Shown here one piece after another: positions 13,997 through 20,518 of a DNA stretch of 20,518 nucleotides. Position numbers and translations under genes: made by a program. The notes below the pieces were generated by a model, which saw only the letters and a program-made list of their open reading frames with translations, was not told where the DNA came from and did not search any database. The stretch is from Methylococcaceae bacterium (GTDB taxonomy: Bacteria > Pseudomonadota > Gammaproteobacteria > Methylococcales > Methylomonadaceae), in assembly GCA_030699345.1 (NCBI GenBank), contig JAUYMX010000174.1, forward strand, positions 1 through 20,518, written 5' to 3'. Positions within the stretch are counted from its first letter, which is position 1, and every line of letters starts with the position of its first letter.

Positions 13997-14569
13997 TTAA
14001 TAAAGCCAAGGGATAAGCGCTTTGGTACGCTGACAATAGACGGCGTAAGCTTCGCCAAAATGCCCGAACAGCCACTGTTCTTCAATTTGAATGCGTTGAT
14101 ATAAAACGAATGTTATCGGTGCCAATAAAACCAGCAAGGCCAACATATCGCCCATCGCCAGCCCGGCCGCAAAAAAACTAATCAGCAAGCCGGTATAAGC
14201 AGGATGACGCAGCCAACGATAAGGGCCGGTTTCGATTAACTGATGTTCTGAGTGGGTAATCACGGTGGTACTAAAAAATTTTCCCAGATTTAGCAATGCA
14301 GAAGCTCGTAATGCCAAACCGCTGATAAAAAGCGGCATAGCCAGCATTTGGCGATAAAAAATCTCAATCGGCAACGGCGCCCAATGTTTTTGTTTAAACC
14401 AAAGCGAGGCAACGACTGCGATTATCACAGCCACCCAAATCAAGCTCTCCGAGCGGTACGGGTGTTCCCCAGCACTGGAAAAATGTACCCGTGTTTTTAC
14501 GGCAATTACGATTTCTATCAGCGTCCAGCCAAGCCCGAGAGCTAGCCAAATTAATTGCGTTTGGGTCAT
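13997..14569 (-). CDS. Integral-membrane methyltransferase, isoprenylcysteine carboxyl methyltransferase (ICMT) family
   Basis: A 190-residue polytopic protein with hydrophobic segments around residues 5-25, 43-58, 74-92 and a long pair at 127-158. The ICMT/PEMT-type SAM-binding C-terminus is clear: TGPYRWLRHPAYTG (residues 114-127), then IQIEEQWLFGHFGEAYAVYC and a terminal KALIPWLY. Enzymes of this fold methylate lipophilic substrates, including prenylcysteine carboxylates and phospholipid amines. Bacterial members are mostly uncharacterised. It is 70 bp upstream of crtN on the same strand, next to genes expected to make carotenoid carboxylic acids, so a carotenoic-acid methyl ester is a reasonable guess but not shown. 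It is divergent from the ABC transporter genes. Confidence 0.85.
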   Translation of the reverse strand: MTQTQLIWLALGLGWTLIEIVIAVKTRVHFSSAGEHPYRSESLIWVAVIIAVVASLWFKQKHWAPLPIEIFYRQMLAMPLFISGLALRASALLNLGKFFSTTVITHSEHQLIETGPYRWLRHPAYTGLLISFFAAGLAMGDMLALLVLLAPITFVLYQRIQIEEQWLFGHFGEAYAVYCQRTKALIPWLY

Positions 14570-14664
14570 AAACTTAAGTGAGTAAGCCGATCCGGCGTGT
14601 CGAGTGTGTGCGCATGATAGAATCTAACGATCAAATTACCAACCCAAACTTGTTAATCACTCTT

Positions 14665-15381
14665 ATGACCAATCTGATACAGCTCAATAATGTTTACAAA
14701 ACATACACGCTGGGTCAGACCACGCAAACGGTTTTGCATGACATTTCCTTGACTATCGATGCTGGGGAATTTGTGGCGATTGTTGGGCCTTCGGGAAACG
14801 GCAAATCTACTTTGCTTAACTTACTGACCGGTATTGATCATCCCTGTCAGGGCGAAATTACTGTTAGCGGCAGTCATTTGCATCGGTTAAGTGAAGAGCA
14901 ATTATCCAAGTGGCGCGGCGCCAACGTCGGCATCGTGTTTCAGTTTTTTCAGTTATTGCCGTCGTTAAGCCTGCTGCAAAACGTATTGCTACCGATGGAC
15001 TTTATCGCCAAGCTGCCTAAACGCGAACGTCTGGAGCGGGCGCGGCATTTACTGGATTTGGTGGGATTGAGCGATCAATGGAAACAACTGCCCAGCCAAT
15101 TATCGGGCGGACAACAACAACGTGCAGCCATCGCCAGAGCGTTGGCGAACGACCCGCAATTGATTGTTGCCGATGAACCGACCGGCAATCTGGATGCGGC
15201 AACTGCTGATGACGTTTTTCAATTGTTTTTGCGACTCAACCAACAAGGCAAAACCCTGGTAATGGTGACTCACAACGATGAACTGGCAGCATCGGCAAGC
15301 CGCAAAATTGTGATCCGCTCCGGTCGCATTCATGAAGATCAACCGACCTCTGTTTCGGAAAACACCGGGCAAAGCCATTGA
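14665..15381 (+). CDS. ABC transporter ATP-binding protein (LolD/MacB/YbbA type)
   Basis: The ATPase of an FtsX-type ABC exporter or mechanotransmission system. From ATG 14665 (238 residues) it starts MTNLIQLNNVYKTYTLG, the family's normal N-terminus. In-frame starts further up (ATG 14614, GTG 14578) would add odd sequence and crowd the divergent gene. No start has a good ribosome site. Motifs are complete: Walker A GPSGNGKST (41-49), Q-loop Q93, signature LSGGQ (146-150), Walker B LIVADEP (166-172) and switch H203. The stop TGA overlaps the TTG start of the permease, so the two are coupled. The substrate is unknown; LolD-like relatives move lipoproteins, MacB-like ones peptides or lipids. 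Confidence 0.9.
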   Translation: MTNLIQLNNVYKTYTLGQTTQTVLHDISLTIDAGEFVAIVGPSGNGKSTLLNLLTGIDHPCQGEITVSGSHLHRLSEEQLSKWRGANVGIVFQFFQLLPSLSLLQNVLLPMDFIAKLPKRERLERARHLLDLVGLSDQWKQLPSQLSGGQQQRAAIARALANDPQLIVADEPTGNLDAATADDVFQLFLRLNQQGKTLVMVTHNDELAASASRKIVIRSGRIHEDQPTSVSENTGQSH

Positions 15382-17888
15382 ATCATCTTTGGCATAAAGT
15401 CATTGCCGACCTGACGGCACATAAAGCGCGCACTTTACTATCAATTTCCAGCCTGACTATCGGCATCCTGATTATCGGCATGTTGCTGGGTATGATCGAT
15501 TTGCAGCTGAGCTATTTAGACGCCGCCCATCGTCAATCGCAGCCTTCGCATATCAGCCTGATTCTTAAAACCGATGCCGATTTGGCGGTGGCGGATCATA
15601 TAGAAACCCTTGCCGATGTCGCTGGAGTTGATGTACTCACGCAATTTACCGCGCGCTACAAAACCCCAAACAGTCCGGATTGGCAGATCGGTACAGTCGT
15701 GTTCCGGCCCGATTATCACCACCAGCAATATGACCTGATGCCGCTGTTATTAGGTCATTGGCCCCAAGGGCAAGGTCTTGCGGCAGAACGCTTAACTGGC
15801 ATTGCTGGCAAACTTAAATCCGCCGATAAAATTGAATTTGAAACACCCACAGGGTCGTTGGCCTTTGATGTCGACGGTATCATACGTCACCCATTTGTTA
15901 AGCCACCTACATTCGGCGGCCAGCTGCATTTTTTTATCGATGCCGGTAGTGCGGTTGCATTTGGCATAAAACCGCACAGTTTTCGGCAACTGTTGGTGCA
16001 AGTCAGTGAACCCTATAGCGAAGAAAAAGCCCGGCTGGTTGCAGGAAGTATTCGCACGTATTTGAGCCAGTCAGGCATCGGCGTCAATGCAACCCTGCTG
16101 CAAGATCCGCAAAAACATTGGGGGCGAGCCTTTTTTTCGGGGATCAATCTGATTTTAACGGTAATGGCCTGGGCGTCGTTGGCGCTGAGTTCCGTGTTAA
16201 TCCTTAACACCGTTACCGCCTTGATCACTCAGCAAACTGATCAGATCGGTATTATGAAATCGATCGGCGCCAGTCGCTGGACGATTGCGAAGATTTATCT
16301 TGCCGAGGTGTTGATTTTGGCATTGCTGGCGCTGATGTTGGCGATGCCAATCAGCCTGGCCGGGGCGTTTTTTAGTAGTCGCTGGTTGCTGGATTTATTC
16401 AATGTCGAAATGCCAGAGTTTGCATACTCTTACCGAGCGATAACCGTCATGTGTGTCGGCGGCCTGTTAGCACCGTTGCTTGCATCATTCTGGCCTATCT
16501 GGCGCGGGGCGTCGATGTCTGTGCGTCAGGCGATCGCCAGTTACGGGTTAGGTTCGGACTTTGCCAGCGACCGCTTTGATGTGTGGCTGGAACGCAGACT
16601 TTCTATTGCTTTACCGACTCTTTATGCGGTCGCATTAGGCAACCTGTTTAGGCGAAAAGCCCGCTTGTTTTGGACGCAATGCGTACTGATTATTACCGGA
16701 GTGTTGTTTATGGTAATTCTTAGTTTGATTGCATCGGTAAATCTTACTTTAGATAACGAACTGGCACGCAGCCGCTATGCAGTGCGCTTGGGATTGAGCG
16801 CTGACCAACCTGCTTCTCTACTTCAGGACGTAGTTAAAACCAGCCCACAAACCACGGCGGTGGAGTTTTGGCAACGATTGCCTGCCGAGCTTATTTTTAA
16901 TGGCCAATTGTTGCGTCAGTCCGGCAGCCTGGGCGCGCAATTGATTGCCCTACCTGAAACCAGCCAAATGTATCAACCGTTAATTGCTGAAGGCCGCTGG
17001 TTGACCGACAGCGACTACCAACAAAAAAAACTGGTGCTGAATGCAGCAACGGCGGAGTTAAACAATATCCATGTTGGCGACAAGATTAGCGTCAAGTTAT
17101 TCACCCCACCCCAAAATACCGTTCACCCTGAGCTTGTCGAAGGGCGGGTTTCGACAAGCTCAACCCGAACGGAGCTAGATGCAGGGTTAACCGCGACTGA
17201 CCAAAGCCAAGACTGGCAAGTAATCGGACTGTACCGCTGGTTTGTCGGATCAACTTATACCGTAGAGCCGGTTTACGTGCCGTTAAGCACGATTGAAAAT
17301 CTCACCCATCGCACACAAGTCAGTTCGTTTGCGCTGCTGTCGGCAAATATCAGTTCAATAACCGAAGAAAAACAGTATACCGATTCACTAAAGCAGCTTT
17401 TTCAGGATCGGCACATTGCGCTGGATGTTTACACCACGGTTGCCAAACTGGAACAACGCCAATTCAGCCTTAATCAATTTAAACCCGTTACCAGTATGCT
17501 GCTGGGTTTGGCCAGTTTAATTGCCAGCGTTGGCGCGATCGGTCTTGCCGGCACCTTGGCTATCAGCGTGTTGCAGCGCACGCGGGAAATCGGGGTGTGT
17601 CGGGCGCTGGGTGCAAGCTCAAAAACCATATTCAGCCTGTTTCTGCTGGAAGGCGTGTTCCATGGTCTGTTGGCCTGGGCGATCAGCATTCCGATTGCCT
17701 ATGCTGTAGCGGAACCGCTGTCACAAAAACTCGGCGAAATCATGCTGGGGCTGCAACTGGATTTTAGGTTTTCTGTTGCTTCCGTCTGGCTGTGGTTGGC
17801 CTTGGTTTTACTGCTGTCTGTACTTGCGTCCTATTGGCCCGCACGCTATGCCACTAAAATAAATGTGCATGCCGGTTTAGGGCATTAA
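15378..17888 (+). CDS. ABC transporter permease with two FtsX domains (YbbP/DevC-like)
   Basis: An 836-residue inner-membrane permease made of two repeats, each with a membrane helix, a large periplasmic domain and a three-helix FtsX bundle. The first FtsX block is QQTDQIGIMKSIGASRWTIA (about residues 285-305) and the second QRTREIGVCRALGASSKTIF (about 725-745). The N-terminal helix is LLSISSLTIGILIIGMLLGM. The start is TTG 15378, overlapping the ATPase stop as TTGA; no better start is visible, as the next in-frame codons enter the first helix. Length fits the double-FtsX class. An interspersed palindrome at 17119-17172 is inserted in frame in the second periplasmic domain, encoding VHPELVEGRVSTSSTRTE. 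The reading frame is kept, so the protein is probably still made. The substrate is unknown. Confidence 0.88.
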   Translation: MNHLWHKVIADLTAHKARTLLSISSLTIGILIIGMLLGMIDLQLSYLDAAHRQSQPSHISLILKTDADLAVADHIETLADVAGVDVLTQFTARYKTPNSPDWQIGTVVFRPDYHHQQYDLMPLLLGHWPQGQGLAAERLTGIAGKLKSADKIEFETPTGSLAFDVDGIIRHPFVKPPTFGGQLHFFIDAGSAVAFGIKPHSFRQLLVQVSEPYSEEKARLVAGSIRTYLSQSGIGVNATLLQDPQKHWGRAFFSGINLILTVMAWASLALSSVLILNTVTALITQQTDQIGIMKSIGASRWTIAKIYLAEVLILALLALMLAMPISLAGAFFSSRWLLDLFNVEMPEFAYSYRAITVMCVGGLLAPLLASFWPIWRGASMSVRQAIASYGLGSDFASDRFDVWLERRLSIALPTLYAVALGNLFRRKARLFWTQCVLIITGVLFMVILSLIASVNLTLDNELARSRYAVRLGLSADQPASLLQDVVKTSPQTTAVEFWQRLPAELIFNGQLLRQSGSLGAQLIALPETSQMYQPLIAEGRWLTDSDYQQKKLVLNAATAELNNIHVGDKISVKLFTPPQNTVHPELVEGRVSTSSTRTELDAGLTATDQSQDWQVIGLYRWFVGSTYTVEPVYVPLSTIENLTHRTQVSSFALLSANISSITEEKQYTDSLKQLFQDRHIALDVYTTVAKLEQRQFSLNQFKPVTSMLLGLASLIASVGAIGLAGTLAISVLQRTREIGVCRALGASSKTIFSLFLLEGVFHGLLAWAISIPIAYAVAEPLSQKLGEIMLGLQLDFRFSVASVWLWLALVLLLSVLASYWPARYATKINVHAGLGH
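17119..17172. repeat. Interspersed palindrome inserted in frame inside the permease gene
   Basis: Left arm CCGTTCACCCTGAGCTTGTC (plus GAA) at 17119-17141 and right arm at 17150-17172 pair at 19 of 23 positions with an 8-base loop. The arm sequence (GAGCTTGTCGAA) is the common bacterial interspersed repeat that translates as HPELVEG/STSSTRTE. It interrupts the second periplasmic domain of the ABC permease. Confidence 0.85.
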
Positions 17889-18068
17889 CACATCTCTAAA
17901 TTCACTGGGCATAGCAAAAGCACTGCCACAATGTAAGCAATTCTGGTATTAAACGAGTGTTCAAATTAAAATGCTCAGCCTTACGAAGCTAAGCTATCGA
18001 CTGTGCTACGCCATCCAGACCGGACGGAATACAGCGCCTGAAGGCTCACACACAACCGCAATGGACAT
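17889..18068. other. 180-bp gap upstream of cysD
   Basis: I find no ORF, RNA gene or clear terminator here. A short imperfect dyad CCATCC...GGACGG at about 18011-18027 lies ahead of cysD. The cysD promoter must be in this stretch or inside the permease gene, but no convincing -35/-10 pair stands out. Confidence 0.4.
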
Positions 18069-18977
18069 ATGACTGATTTTAAACTCACACATCTTAAACA
18101 GCTGGAAGCCGAAAGCATCCACATTATTCGGGAAGTTGCTGCAGAATTCGAACGTCCGGTGATGTTGTATTCAATCGGCAAAGACTCTGCCGTCATGCTG
18201 CATTTGACCATGAAAGCGTTCTACCCCGGCAAGCCGCCCTTCCCTATGTTGCACGTCGATACCACCTGGAAATTCAAGGAAATGATTGAGTTCCGGGACA
18301 ACATGATTAAGGAGTTGGGACTGGAGTTATTGATCCATATTAATCAGGATGGTGTTGATCAGGGTATCGGGCCATTCACGCATGGCAGTAAAAAACATAC
18401 CGATGTGATGAAAACTGACGGCCTCAAGCAGGCTTTGGATAAATACCAGTTTGATGCCGCTTTCGGCGGTGCTCGTCGTGATGAAGAAAAATCTCGCGCC
18501 AAAGAACGAGTGTATTCATTCCGTGATAAAAATCATCGCTGGGATCCGAAAAACCAACGCCCGGAATTATGGAATATCTATAACGGCAAAGTAGACAAAG
18601 GCGAAAGCATCCGTGTGTTTCCGTTGTCTAACTGGACCGAGCTGGATATTTGGCAATATATCCATCTGGAAAACATTCCGATCGTACCGTTATATTTTGC
18701 CAAAGAGCGCCCAGTCGTTGAGCGCGACGGCATGTTGATCATGGTCGACGACGAGCGCATGCCTATCGGTCCCGATGAAAAAGTGGAAATGAAAAAAGTG
18801 CGTTTCCGCACCTTGGGTTGTTATCCATTGACCGGCGCGGTTGAATCAAATGCCACCACGCTACCGGAAATTATCCAGGAAATGCTGTTGACGACGACTT
18901 CTGAACGCCAGGGCCGTTTGATCGATCACGATCAAGCCGGATCCATGGAGCAGAAAAAGCGTGAAGGCTACTTTTAA
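18069..18977 (+). CDS. cysD: Sulfate adenylyltransferase subunit 2
   Basis: CysD is the catalytic subunit of ATP sulfurylase; with the GTPase CysN it makes adenylylsulfate from sulfate and ATP, the first step of sulfate assimilation. The 302-residue protein begins MTDFKLTHLKQLEAESIHII. It has the PP-loop YSIGKDSAVMLHL (residues 34-46). Family blocks follow: FPMLHVDTTWKFKEMIEFRD, FGGARRDEEKSRAKER, HRWDPKNQRPELWN, FPLSNWTELDIWQYI, and the C-terminal SERQGRLIDHDQAGSMEQKKREGYF. Length is standard. In most relatives cysN follows directly; here a 131-residue unrelated gene lies between them. Identification is certain. Confidence 0.98.
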   Translation: MTDFKLTHLKQLEAESIHIIREVAAEFERPVMLYSIGKDSAVMLHLTMKAFYPGKPPFPMLHVDTTWKFKEMIEFRDNMIKELGLELLIHINQDGVDQGIGPFTHGSKKHTDVMKTDGLKQALDKYQFDAAFGGARRDEEKSRAKERVYSFRDKNHRWDPKNQRPELWNIYNGKVDKGESIRVFPLSNWTELDIWQYIHLENIPIVPLYFAKERPVVERDGMLIMVDDERMPIGPDEKVEMKKVRFRTLGCYPLTGAVESNATTLPEIIQEMLLTTTSERQGRLIDHDQAGSMEQKKREGYF

Positions 18978-19040
18978 TTAGTCACAATTCGTTTTTATAA
19001 GACGCCTTACCATTGTTCATCTAAGACTATAAATTCCATC

Positions 19041-19436
19041 ATGTTACTCAAAACATTCATTGTCTTACTGGCGATATTTTTCGCAAATTGTAGTTATGGT
19101 GGAGTCTACAAATGTAAAGATGACAAAGGTCGTGTCACATTTTCGGATACTGCCTGCAGTACTAAAGAACGTGAAGCCATTGATGTGGATGCCCTTAGAG
19201 GAGAGCAACTTAAGCGTTCATCAAACGCAGCAACAAGTTCTATTAATGGTAAACCTTCACAAACCAAATCAAATAAGTATCGCTGTGACGGTAGAACACT
19301 ATGTTCACAAATGACCTCTTGCGAAGAAGCTACCTTTTTTATAAACAATTGCCCTAATACCAAAATGGACGGCGGCAGAAAAGGTGAGAGACCTGATGGT
19401 ATTCCGTGCGAAAAACAATGGTGTGGTAAAAACTAA
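19041..19436 (+). CDS. Secreted DUF4124 plus excalibur-domain protein lodged between cysD and cysN
   Basis: A 131-residue exported protein. The signal peptide is MLLKTFIVLLAIFFANCSYG; a lipobox is not convincing (FANC has Asn before Cys). A DUF4124 segment follows, GVYKCKDDKGRVTFSDTACS (about residues 20-40). After a Ser/Thr/Asn-rich linker comes a cysteine-rich excalibur-like domain (about 79-128): YRCDGRTLCSQMTSCEEATF, INNCPNTKMDG and DGIPCEKQWC. Excalibur domains usually hold a DxDxDG calcium loop; here the loop is altered to MDGGRKGERPDG, so calcium binding is uncertain. There is no good ribosome site before the ATG. It lies 63 bp after cysD and 41 bp before cysN on the same strand and has no evident link to sulfate assimilation. 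Confidence 0.85.
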   Translation: MLLKTFIVLLAIFFANCSYGGVYKCKDDKGRVTFSDTACSTKEREAIDVDALRGEQLKRSSNAATSSINGKPSQTKSNKYRCDGRTLCSQMTSCEEATFFINNCPNTKMDGGRKGERPDGIPCEKQWCGKN

Positions 19437-19477
19437 CAATTACCACTGAAATTCTAAAACTTGATCAAAAAATAACC

Positions 19478-20518
19478 ATGTCCCACCAATCCGATTTAAT
19501 CAGTACCGATATAAACGCTTATCTAGCGCAACACGAACGTAAGGAATTAGTCCGGTTTTTAACCTGCGGCAATGTCGATGACGGCAAAAGTACGCTGATC
19601 GGGCGATTGTTGCACGATTCAAAAATGATCTATGAAGATCAACTGGCAGCCGTACAAGCTGACAGCGTTAAATCCGGCACTACCGGCGCCGGTAAAATCG
19701 ACTTGGCATTGTTGGTTGATGGATTGCAGGCGGAGCGTGAACAAGGTATTACTATCGATGTTGCCTATCGTTATTTTTCGACCTCCAAGCGCAAATTTAT
19801 TATCGCCGATACCCCAGGGCACGAGCAATACACTCGCAACATGGCGACCGGTGCTTCAACTTGCGATTTGGCTATTATTTTGATCGATGCCCGTTATGGC
19901 GTGCAAACTCAAACCAAACGCCACAGTTTCATTGCCTCGTTATTAGGCATTCAGCACATTATTGTTGCGGTCAATAAAATGGATTTGGTTGAATACAGTG
20001 AAGCGACGTTCAATAAAATTAAACAAGATTACTTGGCGTTTACTGAGACACTGGATTTGCACGACATTCGGTTTATCCCGATGTCGGCATTGGATGGCGA
20101 TAACGTTGTTAATCCCAGCGAACATATGGCTTGGTTTACCGGCACGCCTTTGATGGAAACCTTAAACAGTATCGAGATTGCTAATGATCGCAACTTTACT
20201 GACGCACGCTTTCCTGTGCAGTATGTGAATCGTCCAAACCTTGATTTTCGCGGTTTTTGCGGCACGATTGCTTCGGGGATTTTTCGTAAAGGCGATCAAG
20301 TAACTGCGTTACCCTCCGGTAAAAGCAGCACCATTAAAGCCATTGTTACTTATGACGGCGAGCTAGAACAGGCCTTCGCGCCGATGGCTGTTACTTTAAC
20401 GTTGGCAGATGAGATTGATGTTAGTCGTGGCGATGTGTTGGTAGGTAAAGAACAAATCAGCGCAACCATAGCCGACAAGTTCAAAGCTCATATTGTCTGG
20501 ATGGCCGAGCAAGCCATG
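19478..20518 (+). CDS. cysN: Sulfate adenylyltransferase subunit 1 (partial, C-terminus outside window)
   Basis: CysN is the GTPase subunit of ATP sulfurylase; GTP hydrolysis drives adenylylsulfate formation by CysD. From ATG 19478 the frame is open to the window end (347 residues). It has the full GTPase set: P-loop GNVDDGKST (31-39), QGITIDVAYRYF, DTPGHEQYTRNM (111-122) and NKMD (166-169). An EF-Tu-like second domain follows with FPVQYVNRPNLDFRGFCGTI and ADEIDVSRGDVLVG. Full-length CysN is about 470 residues, or about 630 when fused to the APS kinase CysC; which applies here cannot be seen. The gene is separated from cysD by the excalibur-domain gene. Confidence 0.97.
   Translation, partial: MSHQSDLISTDINAYLAQHERKELVRFLTCGNVDDGKSTLIGRLLHDSKMIYEDQLAAVQADSVKSGTTGAGKIDLALLVDGLQAEREQGITIDVAYRYFSTSKRKFIIADTPGHEQYTRNMATGASTCDLAIILIDARYGVQTQTKRHSFIASLLGIQHIIVAVNKMDLVEYSEATFNKIKQDYLAFTETLDLHDIRFIPMSALDGDNVVNPSEHMAWFTGTPLMETLNSIEIANDRNFTDARFPVQYVNRPNLDFRGFCGTIASGIFRKGDQVTALPSGKSSTIKAIVTYDGELEQAFAPMAVTLTLADEIDVSRGDVLVGKEQISATIADKFKAHIVWMAEQAM

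Overview
The window looks like a chromosomal segment of a gammaproteobacterial methanotroph (Methylococcales; Methylobacter, Methylomonas or a relative). The main reason is a C30 carotenoid gene set (CrtN-type desaturase, carotenal dehydrogenase, CrtP/CrtNb-type oxidase), together with the gammaproteobacterial order tilS-pyrG-kdsA, a split sulfate adenylyltransferase (cysD/cysN) and moderate GC content. The genus is inference; no rRNA or methane-oxidation gene is present.

Layout. (1) 1-4462, minus strand: tilS, pyrG, a YoeB-type toxin-antitoxin pair, then kdsA (cut by the window edge). The pair is spliced between pyrG and kdsA with tight spacing. The tilS-pyrG gap holds a palindromic repeat inside a 14-bp inverted repeat. 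(2) 4514-6531: a decayed chromosomal integron. It has a frameshifted, truncated integron-integrase remnant on the minus strand, an attI-like core site, two near-identical attC sites and three cassettes on the plus strand. The cassettes encode a HEPN-like protein (RHxxxH motif), a PD-(D/E)XK-nuclease-like protein, and a frameshifted small membrane protein. (3) 6532-7386: a REP-associated tyrosine transposase (RAYT) bounded by 26-bp imperfect inverted repeats, which truncated the third cassette. A short fragment of a second transposase copy follows. (4) 7511-9102: an outer-membrane DUF2490 protein on the plus strand facing a family-2 glycosyltransferase on the minus strand. (5) 9106-14569, minus strand: a repeat-rich gap, then the carotenoid genes crtP-type oxidase, aldehyde dehydrogenase and crtN, packed with 2-bp gaps, preceded by a membrane methyltransferase of the isoprenylcysteine carboxyl methyltransferase (ICMT) family. 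(6) 14665-17888, plus strand: an ABC ATPase and a double-FtsX-domain permease, translationally coupled. The permease carries an in-frame insertion of a palindromic interspersed repeat. (7) 18069-20518, plus strand: cysD, an unrelated secreted DUF4124/excalibur protein, then cysN (cut by the window edge).

How the parts work together. CrtN would desaturate the C30 backbone, the CrtP-type enzyme would oxidise terminal methyls to aldehydes, and the dehydrogenase would make carboxylic acids. The neighbouring ICMT-family enzyme or glycosyltransferase could decorate those ends, but this is inference. CysD and CysN together form ATP sulfurylase. The integron cannot be mobilised by its own integrase any more. 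Its two intact cassettes both look nuclease-related and are the best candidates here for an undescribed defence or toxin function.
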